Assembly: GCF_013410875.1 (NCBI RefSeq)
Contig: NZ_JACCCU010000001.1
Location: 2,542,001 to 2,606,000 of the forward strand
Reading direction: 5' to 3'
Length of the DNA: 64,000 nucleotides
Source of the DNA: Tunturiibacter empetritectus
GTDB taxonomy: Bacteria > Acidobacteriota > Terriglobia > Terriglobales > Acidobacteriaceae
The notes beneath the pieces were generated by a model that saw nothing but the letters and a program-made list of their open reading frames with translations, was not told where the DNA came from and did no database searches. Position numbers and translations under genes: made by a program. The stretch's first letter is position 1, and every line of letters starts with the position of its first letter. Below, one piece after another: positions 28,039-37,435 of this stretch.

Positions 28039-29043
28039 ATGAAATTTAGGCACATCTTCGTACTTGGATTGATCGCGGCCACAGGAATCGCGAGTCCCGA
28101 TGTGCACGGGTCGGCGAGAAAAGCAGGCGTTCAAGCCCCCGGCTTTTATCGAATCACGGTAGGCGAAGTGGAGGTCACGGTCTTGTCGGATGGGACCGTT
28201 CCACTACCGATGGATCATCTGCTTACCCACACCACACCGGCGCTTGTGGATCAGGCACTCGCTGCATCCTTCATCAAGGAGCCTTATGCAACTTCAGTAA
28301 ACTGCTTCCTCTTGAACTTCGGTACCAGGCTCGTTCTGATCGATACGGGTGCCGGACTAACCCTTGGTCCAACACTCAATCATCTTATGGCGAATCTTCG
28401 GGCGTCTGGGTACGAACCAGATCAGGTTGACGACATCTTCATGACGCACATGCATATCGATCATGAGGGCGGATTGACTAGCAATGGGATAAGAGCGTTT
28501 CCTAACGCGATACTCCATGCCGACGACAGAGAGGCAAACTACTGGCTGAATTCGGAAAACGAGAAGCGGGCATCGGATAACGCCGCCAGACATCCTTCGG
28601 ACCAACAGGCCAAGTTCGTCGAAAATAACTTCGTCGAGACCCGTAAAGCGATACAGCCTTACATCGACGCGGCCCATTTCAAATGGTTCCACGGTGGTGA
28701 GGAGGTATTGCCTGGCCTGCGTGCGATAAGCGGGGCGGGCCACACACCCGGACATACCATGTTTGCTCTTGTGAGCGACGGTGCGCGAATTCTATTTTGG
28801 GGTGACATCGTCCATGTGGCCGAGGTACAGCTCACCACACCCCAGACAACAATCCTGTTCGATAGTGATCCGATTCAAGCCCGAGGGGAACGTTTCAAGA
28901 TGCTGAAAGAGGTTGGCTCTCGGAGGGATCTGATCGCCGGCTCACACTTACCATTTCCTGGCGTCGGCCATATACGTATTTCACAACAAGGTTTTACGTT
29001 CCTACCGCTCCACTTTATCGGAGAACCGAGCCACAATAAGTGA
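28039..29043 (+). CDS. Exported metallo-beta-lactamase-fold hydrolase
   Basis: A 334-aa protein with a signal peptide (residues 1-24). The MBL core has the metal motif THMHIDHEGG (HxHxDH), an upstream LVLIDTGAG, SGAGHTPGHT with the third metal His, ILFWGDIVH with the bridging Asp, and a final AGSHLPFPG. It resembles the periplasmic subgroup often annotated as MBL-fold or N-acyl-homoserine-lactonase-like hydrolases; true substrate unknown. ATG at 28039 is preceded by GGAGG at 8-nt spacing. Confidence 0.88.
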   Translation: MKFRHIFVLGLIAATGIASPDVHGSARKAGVQAPGFYRITVGEVEVTVLSDGTVPLPMDHLLTHTTPALVDQALAASFIKEPYATSVNCFLLNFGTRLVLIDTGAGLTLGPTLNHLMANLRASGYEPDQVDDIFMTHMHIDHEGGLTSNGIRAFPNAILHADDREANYWLNSENEKRASDNAARHPSDQQAKFVENNFVETRKAIQPYIDAAHFKWFHGGEEVLPGLRAISGAGHTPGHTMFALVSDGARILFWGDIVHVAEVQLTTPQTTILFDSDPIQARGERFKMLKEVGSRRDLIAGSHLPFPGVGHIRISQQGFTFLPLHFIGEPSHNK

Positions 29044-29137
29044 CCAGGATCCTGAGAGCGCAGAGCGGATTCGCAAGCTGAAGATAGTCCTTTTCACAAT
29101 CCCTGGTTAAGAGCGTGGCGTTTGTCCTGCACGCTCG

Positions 29138-30412
29138 TCAAAAGATTCGGCCCTTGAGAAGCAGTTCGAACTCGGCGCTCAATTCGTTGCGATGCCGGAT
29201 AGGCGAGTCCGCGGCTCCAAACGAGTGCTGCCCGGAAAAGTCTCCCCTGATCTCAGGCCGAAACTCGAACCATGGTTTGGGGCGCAGCGTAATACCCGCG
29301 GTTGCTTCTCCATAGGAGCCCGGTACTGCGGCCCTTGCTCCATGAGGATCGGCAAACCATTCCAACCGCGTTTGCAACGCGGCAATCCGATTCAGTTCAT
29401 AGGACGAGATAACGAACGCGTCCTGACTGCCCGAGTTGTGCCGCCCGTTTGCCGAGTCGTGTGGATCAGAAAAATACCCGACGTCGAAAGCTTGATTGAA
29501 GCGGGGAGTCCATACTTCGCGCGCCTGCAGTTCAGCAAGTGTCTGCCAGGTTCCAACGTGGTTTGATGCCGCAGCTAGAGGCTTCGGCCCTGTATAGACC
29601 GTTATGAGATATTGTTGTTTCCTCTCGGTCGTCGGATGGTAAATAAGTTTGGCCAAATAGCTGGGCGCGCGCCCGCGAAGGATGAAGGATGTGTTGTAGC
29701 CCATCGCCGTTCCCAGGACGATGTCGGTTTGCGAATTAGTATGGGCGGTTGCAAATAACGCGGTGCCACTCGAACCATCATGCGTCCAGAAATAGCCGCG
29801 GGAATAGAGCTGGTTGTAGGGGGAAAGTGTCGTCTCCACACCTGTGGGAATGTTGATCTTTCCTGCGGTCCAATCGATCCCTTCCCGAAAGAGAATCGGT
29901 GTGTGCAATTTGAAGTAGGCTTGCCGGAACTCTGTACCCCATCGCGTGCTATCTGGACCAAAATGGTTTTGCGAGCGGAGGAGAGCTGCGTCAGAGCCTG
30001 CATAGAAGTCAGTCCGAAATCCCCACGAAAGAGCCTTAGTCGTTGATCGTTCCAGAACTACCCACGCGGCATCGAGCATGAACTGGTTACTGAATCGATT
30101 TGGGGTGGGGGCCTCGGCCACTAGCCCGCTTGCGTTGCTGACGGAAGTGAATCCGCCATCGAGCCATCCAAAGGAGCGAACCCTGTGTTTCTGTCCCCAA
30201 TCGGAAAGGGCATTCCCACTCAACAACGGCTTCTGGTCTTCTGGGTACCTGCCGAGGGTATAGGTCCTGCGATCCGCGCCAGAGTCGTCGCGCCCGGTCA
30301 TCTGCCCCATTCCTTTAGGTTCGGAGGACGTTTGCGCGGAGCACATTGCACACCAGGTCAGGAGAAGAATAGATAGCGCGTGGGCTCGAATTGTTACGTG
30401 TTTGCTCATCAT
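29138..30412 (-). CDS. OmpL-like beta-barrel porin (BBP2 type)
   Basis: A 424-aa outer-membrane protein with a signal peptide (cleavage near CSAQTS). Alternating hydrophobic strands and aromatic girdle residues continue to the C-terminal LLLKGRIF, consistent with a barrel ending in Phe. The pattern GWLDGGFTSVSN, VVLERSTTKALSWGFRTDFYAG and LYSRGYFWTHDG fits the putative beta-barrel porin-2 family. It would mediate passive uptake of small solutes. It runs minus, following the DUF4331 genes after a terminator. Confidence 0.75.
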   Translation of the reverse strand: MMSKHVTIRAHALSILLLTWCAMCSAQTSSEPKGMGQMTGRDDSGADRRTYTLGRYPEDQKPLLSGNALSDWGQKHRVRSFGWLDGGFTSVSNASGLVAEAPTPNRFSNQFMLDAAWVVLERSTTKALSWGFRTDFYAGSDAALLRSQNHFGPDSTRWGTEFRQAYFKLHTPILFREGIDWTAGKINIPTGVETTLSPYNQLYSRGYFWTHDGSSGTALFATAHTNSQTDIVLGTAMGYNTSFILRGRAPSYLAKLIYHPTTERKQQYLITVYTGPKPLAAASNHVGTWQTLAELQAREVWTPRFNQAFDVGYFSDPHDSANGRHNSGSQDAFVISSYELNRIAALQTRLEWFADPHGARAAVPGSYGEATAGITLRPKPWFEFRPEIRGDFSGQHSFGAADSPIRHRNELSAEFELLLKGRIF

Positions 30413-30554
30413 AATTTCAGTGGTCTTCCAAACCGGCTTACGGCTGCGAGGCTTGCATGGGATCGAGGAGGACGCCTTCAGTGCGTCCGACTGGAGTTGA
30501 GTCGATTGAAGTGTGAGGGCCTTGAACGTTTGTCCCGCAATCCGTTGGCAAAAC

Positions 30555-30581
30555 CAAAAAAGGGACCGGAAACCCCGGTCC
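30555..30581 (-). terminator. Intrinsic terminator after the DUF4331 genes
   Basis: On the minus strand an 8-bp stem GGGACCGG/CCGGTCCC with a 5-nt loop is followed by six T residues. It lies 67 bp after the stop of the DUF4331 gene and 143 bp before the porin start, separating the two units. Confidence 0.85.
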
Positions 30582-30648
30582 CTTCGAGCTTTCCCGCTGC
30601 AGTAAGCACCGATGGCCGTGCTGCGCGCGTTTGCGACGAGGAATTGCT

Positions 30649-31719
30649 CTATTTGGTGGGACGCGGAACGGGAACAACTCCGACTTGTTCTTCCTTCGTA
30701 TAGGCGGCACCGAAGTAGGGAAACTCCTTCCGGGTGCGGCTGAGGTCTGGGGAAACGCCATCCGCGAGCGGAGTGTTCGATGCCAACTGCAGCATGATGT
30801 CCATGGCGTCATCACCCAATGGCCGACCGTTGAAAGCTGCCTGATCGAACGCAGCTTCCGTGCCGAGTTCATAAGGTAGGACAGAAGGTAAAAGACGGCT
30901 TACGACCTGCTTCCCGTATTCGGATGGATTGACCACGGATCCTGCATAGGTAGACATGTTCTGGGCAAATTCAGCAGTCACGCCAGCGTAGTTCGCTACA
31001 TCGTCAGCCGGTCCAGCAGCGTTGAACTTGTCGATCAATTCTGGCTTTGAAGGATCCGTTAGAAAAATGTGGGTGTACAACGGTAGTCCCCAGCGTTGTA
31101 CCTGCATCTCAGGCGCATGTCCATACAGTGAAGATGTGGCCCATGCATGCACTTTTCCTTTTCCGATGAGGTCGTTTGGAACCTCCAGAACAATTGCCGT
31201 GACGTTTCGGTGACCGAAGAAGTTTTTTCGGTTTTGGAAGTGGCTGGCGTCATACCGCTTTTCTTTGTAGTACGTCTTGATCCAGCCGATGATGGCAACG
31301 GCGTCGCCAGCGAATAGATCTGGCGCCAGCCCAACATAGGCACGGATGCCATTCTTAGTCTCGATCTTCTCGGTCTCACCCTCAATCAAGATTTCCCCCG
31401 CGGCACTGCGAGCGGCATCTTTGCCCGTTGCTCTGCGAACCTTGTAACTCTGAATGTGGCTGTGCTCATCACCGTCCGCGTGACGGGCATCGCCGAATTG
31501 AAGGTTGAACGTCACATCCTCGTGCGAGTCACCATTGAGGTCGAACCGAAACGCGTACAAGCCTTCCTTGTGGAGAACATCTGGTACAGAGAGACCTGCA
31601 TCCGGATTGACTGTCATGGCCATCACCGTATGACCGGGGGATCCCTCAAAGAGATAAAAATCGCAGACGTTGAGGCTCGGATCCTCTTTGGCAAGTTTTG
31701 TGTCGAAATGATGCGACAT
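30649..31719 (-). CDS. DUF4331-family protein
   Basis: A 356-aa protein without a signal peptide. It begins with SHHFDTKLAKEDPSLNVCDFYLF, followed by TVMAMTVNPDAG and AYRFDLNGD-like LYAFRFDLNGDSHEDV, the conserved start of DUF4331 proteins, whose function is unknown. A His/Asp-rich stretch (ARHADGDEHSHIQ) could bind metal. The C-terminal third (VVSRLLPSVLPYELG, AAFNGRPLGDDAMDIML) is repeated in the next gene, so the two share a domain. The pair probably forms an operon (42-bp gap). Confidence 0.85.
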   Translation of the reverse strand: MSHHFDTKLAKEDPSLNVCDFYLFEGSPGHTVMAMTVNPDAGLSVPDVLHKEGLYAFRFDLNGDSHEDVTFNLQFGDARHADGDEHSHIQSYKVRRATGKDAARSAAGEILIEGETEKIETKNGIRAYVGLAPDLFAGDAVAIIGWIKTYYKEKRYDASHFQNRKNFFGHRNVTAIVLEVPNDLIGKGKVHAWATSSLYGHAPEMQVQRWGLPLYTHIFLTDPSKPELIDKFNAAGPADDVANYAGVTAEFAQNMSTYAGSVVNPSEYGKQVVSRLLPSVLPYELGTEAAFDQAAFNGRPLGDDAMDIMLQLASNTPLADGVSPDLSRTRKEFPYFGAAYTKEEQVGVVPVPRPTK

Positions 31720-31761
31720 ACCTAACCTCTTTCATAAAGTGATTGCAGTGAATCGAAGGGT

Positions 31762-32667
31762 TTAGGCGGCGGAGTCGCGCCGCGAGAAGAATGGGAACGG
31801 CTCTTGAAGATGCACATCTGCCTTCGGTGACCCAAGAGCGGGAGAACCACTGAGAATGGTATCGACAACGAGATCGGATACTTCTTCCGGATGTCGTCCG
31901 TTTTGAGCAGCGAACGTAAAACCTGAAGGCCACTGTGGGTCGTAGCGCAGTACGTCGGGTAGCAGCCGCGAGGCGACCCGCCGGGCGTAAGTATCCGGAT
32001 CGCCTGCCATTCCGCTCTTGCGGCCCTTAGCCGCTATGACTCTGACGACGTCTTCCATGAGCATCGCGCGATCGTCCGATGGAGAGAGGTTGTGATATGA
32101 CTGTGCCAAGCCGGGGTCTTCCGCGAGAAGAGCGGCGATGAACGGCGATCCGACTCGCTGCCGCTGTCCTGTATGCAAAACACGCTCAGCCCATATCTCC
32201 ATCGGGCCGGACTCGACCTGCATCTTCTTCGGCATCTTGATGATCACCGCCTTGAGGGCGACACCATCTGCTCCTGGCTGTGTCGCAACGCTGCCCGCGA
32301 AGACCCGGCATCCATGCCGTTCCAACAACGCAGTATCGACCGAGCCGCCGGGCAGCTCTACGTCCCACTTCCGCGCTCCTGCGTGGATCGTGACGTGCGA
32401 TTCTTTTTGCGTGCTCCAGTCAAATCGATTCAGATGGACCGGCCATGTGGCAGCGATTACGGTTGTTTCTAGCTGTACGCCCGGAAATGCATACAGGTTA
32501 GCTTTATTTGACTTGGGACCGTCAGCATCGTCATCTGCGCCAGAACCTACGACTTCGGCGAATACCTTTGATGGCACCATTGACGCCAGGGCGCTGGCAA
32601 TAACACCGCCCAACACCGTACGACGGGTAACGGTCGTTGTTTCGAGATTCATGATTCCTCGTTTCAT
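31762..32667 (-). CDS. Tat-exported protein sharing the DUF4331 C-terminal module
   Basis: A 301-aa protein with a twin-Arg leader (VTRRTVLGGVIASALASM). The C-terminal half mirrors the neighbour: ARRVASRLLPDVLRYD, FTFAAQNGRHPEEVSDLVVDTILSG, ending in PFPFF as the neighbour ends in EFPYF. The N-terminal half is a beta-rich region without the DUF4331 start motifs. It appears to be a diverged, exported partner of the cytoplasmic-looking DUF4331 protein. GGAG stands 6 nt before the ATG. First gene of a two-gene minus-strand unit. Confidence 0.75.
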   Translation of the reverse strand: MKRGIMNLETTTVTRRTVLGGVIASALASMVPSKVFAEVVGSGADDDADGPKSNKANLYAFPGVQLETTVIAATWPVHLNRFDWSTQKESHVTIHAGARKWDVELPGGSVDTALLERHGCRVFAGSVATQPGADGVALKAVIIKMPKKMQVESGPMEIWAERVLHTGQRQRVGSPFIAALLAEDPGLAQSYHNLSPSDDRAMLMEDVVRVIAAKGRKSGMAGDPDTYARRVASRLLPDVLRYDPQWPSGFTFAAQNGRHPEEVSDLVVDTILSGSPALGSPKADVHLQEPFPFFSRRDSAA

Positions 32668-32960
32668 CGTTGTCTCCTTGTGACGTTGGAGTTTGGAACC
32701 CTTGATGCCCCAGCAGCGCCTTTTACGTTCAAGCCTCGCAGGTTCGTGGCGAAACAGAAACTAGGCAACGTCGCTTGTACAACTCGTATTCTTCTCTCTG
32801 CTTGACAGTCAGGCATCTACCCATTCCATAGGGACATACCTGTATTTTTCTCTAGTGCTTCGTCGGCTTCGACTGCTGCACTCTAAGTAAGGCGGCAAGC
32901 GGTCCTCCAAGGATCGCCTTCAGCTCTTCAACTGTGCCCAAACAACATTGGCGATCTATC

Positions 32961-33806
32961 ATGTCATCCTCAGACTTTCGAATAACCGCTCTGTCTCCGT
33001 CCGCCTCGCTCGGAGAGGCAGTTAAGACGCATTGGCGGGAGTACGTGATGGAGTTTTCGGGAACGGGCGCACTGATGTTATGCATCTGTCTTTTCGGGAC
33101 ACTTCTCTACAGCAACGCGTCTCCCTTGACTCGCTTTGCTCTCTCGCGACCCGAAAACGCAGCAATTATGGGAATGGGTGTTGCCGGCACGACATTGCTT
33201 GTCGTTCGATCGCCATTCGGCAGACGCTCTGGTGCGCATTACAATCCTGCGATTACTCTCACGTATCTGTGGCTCGGTCGAATCCACCGCTGGGATGCTG
33301 TTTCTTACGTCGCAGCTCAGTTTTCGGGAGCTCTGTGCGGTGTTTTCATCGCCCGTCAAATACTCGGGATTTCTCTATCGTCTGACCCAGTTCACTATGT
33401 AGTTACCGTCCCAGGGAGCTACGGGAGAGAAGCCGCTTTCACCTCGGAGTTTCTGCTGTCTGCGTTGCTAATGGGTGTCGTGCTCTTTGCCACGAACCAT
33501 CGGACCCTGGCACGCTTTAGTCCGCTCCTGGTCGCCGCGGTCACTGTCTTTTATTTTGCGATATGCTCTTCCATCTCGGGCTTCAGTGTAAATCCTGCCA
33601 GAACCTTCTCATCTGCGCTCTTCGCCTCGATCTGGTGGGGGATCTGGATTTACTTCATCGCTCCCTGTCTCGGTATGCTCGCGGCCGCAGGGGCGTATAT
33701 CCGTGCTTTTGGTCCGAGCCGGGTGTACTGCGCAAAGGTTTTCCACGATCTGCACTCAACCTGCCCATTTCCATGTCGATTTGCACATCTCGAGCATGAG
33801 CGGTAG
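32961..33806 (+). CDS. Second aquaporin-family channel with the same Cys-rich tail
   Basis: A 281-aa six-helix MIP protein with both pore motifs canonical (HYNPAITL, SVNPARTFSSA). It aligns along its length with the channel encoded at 21677, including the N-terminal LSPSAS region and the tail CAKVFHDLHSTCPFPCRF. ATG at 32961 is chosen from that alignment. It is divergent from the DUF4331 pair. The stop codon lies in a perfect 11-bp hairpin. Likely conducts water or small neutral solutes; selectivity cannot be read from the sequence alone. Confidence 0.88.
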   Translation: MSSSDFRITALSPSASLGEAVKTHWREYVMEFSGTGALMLCICLFGTLLYSNASPLTRFALSRPENAAIMGMGVAGTTLLVVRSPFGRRSGAHYNPAITLTYLWLGRIHRWDAVSYVAAQFSGALCGVFIARQILGISLSSDPVHYVVTVPGSYGREAAFTSEFLLSALLMGVVLFATNHRTLARFSPLLVAAVTVFYFAICSSISGFSVNPARTFSSALFASIWWGIWIYFIAPCLGMLAAAGAYIRAFGPSRVYCAKVFHDLHSTCPFPCRFAHLEHER

Positions 33807-33817
33807 CGCTCATGCTC
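33792..33817. terminator. Hairpin containing the stop codon of the second channel gene
   Basis: A perfect 11-bp stem GAGCATGAGCG/CGCTCATGCTC with a GTAG loop that includes the TAG stop. No T-tract follows, so it may be an RNA-stabilising hairpin or a weak bidirectional terminator between convergent genes. Confidence 0.5.
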
Positions 33818-33938
33818 TGATGTCGGCTCACGTGCTGACACACGGAGATGACATGGCACCGGGCTTCAATCAGACTGCTAATGCCTTAAGATATGTGAGA
33901 GCTGCTCTACGGCAACGGAAGAATTAAGCCAGACGCTC

Positions 33939-36900
33939 TCAGCGCCGCCAGAATTGATTGGTGCTTTTATTCTGAGGTGTGAAGATCGTCTTGCCGGGAA
34001 CAATCAAGCTGATGTCTGTCCCGGCTTTGGGAGTGCTCGCGATCTGAAGCTTCGCTCCGAGGCGGGATGCTCGTTCACGGATGCCCTTCAGTCCGAAATG
34101 CCCAGCCTTCCCTTTTTGCAGGACGGTTTCGGGAATTCCCCGTCCGTCGTCGCAAATGTGCAGCGTCAGATCTTGCCTGCTCACGAGTTCAACGGTGATG
34201 CGCTTGGCACCAGAGTGATTGCATGCATTACGAATAGCCTCGAATGCAATCAGGTAGACCTCGTCTCTTGCTACTGGATTCATCTCGCGCTCGACAGCGT
34301 CTAATGAGAGCAAGAATTCGATATCATGGCTTGCGCGGAACTCTTCGACAACGCATCTGAGGGATGCTGTGAGATCGCTGAATTCTGTCGCGCGAAGAGA
34401 TTCCAATGCGGTCCTCCCCTCCAGTGTCGCACGGCCAAGCCATTCAGAGACAAGATTGAGCGCGTTCCAAGTTCTATTGTGATCCGGTAAGTTGTCCCGC
34501 GCCCCGTCCACAACCAGTTTGCTTCCCTGAATTGTCTGTAGCAAGGTGTCATGCAGGTCGCGGGCGATGCGTGTCCGCTCTTCGAGGCGGTCGTTGAAGC
34601 GTATGCGCACGGCAGCCGCGTATTGGCGAACCCTTAAGAGATAAAGCGTATAGCCAAGTGAAACAGCAAGCAGAACGATGAGTGCGCGGAACCATAAGGT
34701 TTGGTACCACGTCGGTATGATAACGAAGCGAAGCACATCTCCCTGGTCGTTCCAGACTCCAGCGTTGTTGCTGGCGCGGACGATGAATGTGTAAGTTCCC
34801 GGACTGAGATTGGTATAGAAAGCGGAACGCCTTGGACCGACGTCCCTCCAATCTGGATCGTGACCCTCAAGCTTGATGCGAAATTGGACGCGCTGAGGCG
34901 AAACAAAGCTAAGGGCTGTGTAGTCGATCTGGATGTCACGGGTGTGGGGAGGCAGGCGTAGCTGGCCGCCCACGGAATACAGCGTATCGTGTGCGATAAC
35001 CTGCTCAATGTGGACGGGCGGCATGTGCTGATTCAAATTGAGGTGATCGGGGTCGACCATCTGCACCACGCTGTCGTTGCTGAACCAGAGGCGCCCATCA
35101 GGGGAGCGCGACGCGCGCGGCGCAAACGTCGAACCTGCCGGCTGTGCACCACTGAAGACATCGAGGGTAAGCGTCTCGATTGCGGTCTCGGGATGAGCCC
35201 ACCACCGCTCCAATTCAGCATTTTCTATCCGTACGAGCCCACAGTGACTGTACAGCCAAAGCGATCGATGAGCGTCTCTAACCATGGCGTAGATCGCACT
35301 GCATGGCAAGCCATTGCGTTCCGTGAGAAAGCGGAGAGTTCCTTGTCTCCAAGCAGCTAAGCCGGCGGGGGTAGCCAGCCAGAGGGAGTCAGGGCCGTCC
35401 TCAGAGATATCCGTTACGTGGCCGATGCTCGCGGTCTGCTTCTGAATGACGGCGTCGATTTGGCCGTCGCGATACCGGGTGAAGCCACTAGGAAGAAGCA
35501 GCCAAAGTCCTCCACCGGCGGCGGCGGATAGGTGATAGGAGTTTAGCGTTTGTGCAGCGTCCAACTCCTGAAATGCTCTCCCGTTGCGAAAGCCGACGAT
35601 CCTGTACAGGTGAGCGGTTCGCACGGGACTGGCCCAGACGGTGTGATCCTCGGACTCGGTGAGAAACTGCACGACGCCAGTGGGCTTGCCTTCAAGATCG
35701 AGCACGGGAGTGAAGTGAGAGTTGCTATAGATAAAGAGAGAGTTGTCGACCCCTACCCAGAGATTGCCAAGATGATCCTGCAACATGGAGGTGACTTGCT
35801 GTCCGGGCAGGCCGTGGTGAGGAAGGATCGACGACACATGGCCGTCGCGCATGAAATCCAATGAGCCGACAGTCCCGACCCAGACCGTTCCATCCCTCGC
35901 GGCCAGGACAGAGCTTGCCTGATCGGAAGAAAGACCCTCGCGTTTGGAGAAGGTGGCGACCGGCAGATCGCGGAAACAATCGATTCCGGATGTTGTGGCA
36001 ACCCAGATGTCGCCTTCGCGATCTTCGAAAAACCCATTGATCCCATCTCCGGTGAGACCAGCCGAACTGTCGTAGTGATCGATTTGATCGCCGTGTATAC
36101 GATAGATCCCCTCATCCAAGGTGCCAACCCACAGATCTCCTGCGCGATCGGTGAAGAGTTCGGCCACTTTAAGTTTTGAGCTGTCGAAGCCGGGAAGTAC
36201 AGGGTCCTTCAGCCGTCCATTGACAAGGTGCTGCAGTCCAAGACCCGGACCGGACCGATTCATGCCCACCCATGTCAAGCCATTGGCTGCGATCGCAATG
36301 GCCTCAACTCCGGAGAGTCCTTTGGCGGCCGCAAGCGCATTGACTCTGAAGGTGGTCGACGCCTCCGGCCGCCATCGGGCAAACGCGTCTGTAAGACCAA
36401 GCCAGAGATTACCCGCGGTGTCTTGCGCTAGGGGCCCTGCGTTGGGGGAAGCCAGGCCGTCTGCAACTCCATGGCAGTGGAGAGCAGAGCCAACCGCCTC
36501 GCACAAGGGGCCGAGATTGTCTTGAGTTCTGCTTCGGGTGAACCAGGCATTTCCGTCATCGTCAGTGACGACACTATTGATGCGAGCAATGGGACCGAAG
36601 TTGACAACCTCGCGGCCCGTCCAATGCGCCAGCCCCCGGCCGGTTCCAATCCAGAGCCCACCGTCTTTGTCAGGAGCTAATGAGAGGATGTTTTCCGAAG
36701 GCAGCTTTTGACCCGAGGGAGGAGTCCACTGAACAAAGCGGACGCCGTCGAAGCGGAATAATGCCCCTTGAGTACCAATCCAAAGGTAGCCGTCGCTGGT
36801 TTGTGTGAATCCCGAAGGTGTTCCAGAGAGAAAGCCATCTTGAAGCCGCCACGCGGTATGAGCGTACTGCGAGATATGGCGGGTGGGGTCAAGAGGCCAC

Positions 36901-36962
36901 GCGGAAGAAGGAATGAGCCAAGCCTGTGCGCATGCAATCAAGAGCGCGCCTACGAGTTTCAT
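33939..36962 (-). CDS. Propeller-type sensor histidine kinase (two-component)
   Basis: A 1007-aa membrane kinase. After a signal peptide (1-22) come two beta-propeller halves built of Reg_prop units (W-IGT/WVGT-type repeats such as GYLWIGTQGALFRFDG, about residues 40-650). A Y_Y_Y domain follows (about 690-760, ending in TYTFIVRASNNAGVWND), then one TM helix (LWFRALIVLLAVSLGYTLYLL), HisKA_3 with phospho-acceptor His804 in RDLHDTLLQ, and HATPase_c with the N-box FEAIRNACNHSG, DDGRGI and GHFGLKGIRERA. All catalytic motifs are intact. No response regulator is adjacent. GGAGGGA lies 6 nt before the ATG, and a 16-bp imperfect inverted repeat stands 69-117 bp upstream. Confidence 0.93.
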   Translation of the reverse strand: MKLVGALLIACAQAWLIPSSAWPLDPTRHISQYAHTAWRLQDGFLSGTPSGFTQTSDGYLWIGTQGALFRFDGVRFVQWTPPSGQKLPSENILSLAPDKDGGLWIGTGRGLAHWTGREVVNFGPIARINSVVTDDDGNAWFTRSRTQDNLGPLCEAVGSALHCHGVADGLASPNAGPLAQDTAGNLWLGLTDAFARWRPEASTTFRVNALAAAKGLSGVEAIAIAANGLTWVGMNRSGPGLGLQHLVNGRLKDPVLPGFDSSKLKVAELFTDRAGDLWVGTLDEGIYRIHGDQIDHYDSSAGLTGDGINGFFEDREGDIWVATTSGIDCFRDLPVATFSKREGLSSDQASSVLAARDGTVWVGTVGSLDFMRDGHVSSILPHHGLPGQQVTSMLQDHLGNLWVGVDNSLFIYSNSHFTPVLDLEGKPTGVVQFLTESEDHTVWASPVRTAHLYRIVGFRNGRAFQELDAAQTLNSYHLSAAAGGGLWLLLPSGFTRYRDGQIDAVIQKQTASIGHVTDISEDGPDSLWLATPAGLAAWRQGTLRFLTERNGLPCSAIYAMVRDAHRSLWLYSHCGLVRIENAELERWWAHPETAIETLTLDVFSGAQPAGSTFAPRASRSPDGRLWFSNDSVVQMVDPDHLNLNQHMPPVHIEQVIAHDTLYSVGGQLRLPPHTRDIQIDYTALSFVSPQRVQFRIKLEGHDPDWRDVGPRRSAFYTNLSPGTYTFIVRASNNAGVWNDQGDVLRFVIIPTWYQTLWFRALIVLLAVSLGYTLYLLRVRQYAAAVRIRFNDRLEERTRIARDLHDTLLQTIQGSKLVVDGARDNLPDHNRTWNALNLVSEWLGRATLEGRTALESLRATEFSDLTASLRCVVEEFRASHDIEFLLSLDAVEREMNPVARDEVYLIAFEAIRNACNHSGAKRITVELVSRQDLTLHICDDGRGIPETVLQKGKAGHFGLKGIRERASRLGAKLQIASTPKAGTDISLIVPGKTIFTPQNKSTNQFWRR

Positions 36963-37435
36963 TCTCTTCCCTCCTGAACGGCTGCTTCCTTGCGCGGGGC
37001 ACGCCGAAGCGGATTTGCCGCGCCGAATGCGTTAGATCAGGCCGGATCACAATATCAGGAAGGTCCGGCTGGATCTAACTCAATTCAGGCGCAGGTCGTC
37101 ACGAATTGGGTAACCCTAATATCAGATTCGCACAGGGCGCGGGTTTGAATCGTCGAACTCTCTCTTAGACGATTCGCCAGAATGGCTGCGTTTACCTTCA
37201 TCTGGATTCTCATCATAACTCGCCGACAGAGTCTCAATAGCCTTCCTGGCTGCCCGAGCGACCGAGAATCTCTACTTGCGAGTTGCCTACCAATAAAGGA
37301 GCGCGAGGCGACAAAGGCCTTTACAGCGCATATGTTTCCCGCCGCAGGTTGCCGATCCTGTCCACAACCGCGCGGCTGGCAGAGAAAGTTTATGAGTAGA
37401 GTGCGACTTCGATTTGACAATGACAGACATTGAGA
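36963..37435. other. Intergenic, kinase promoter region with long inverted repeat
   Basis: No gene recognised. The notable element is an imperfect inverted repeat, arms GTTAGATCAGGCCGGA (37031-37046) and TCCGGCTGGATCTAAC (37064-37079), matching at 14 of 16 positions around a 17-nt spacer. Confidence 0.55.

Noticed and set aside
32802..32830. TTGACA upstream of the second channel gene as a promoter
   Set aside because: No acceptable -10 hexamer at a standard spacing.
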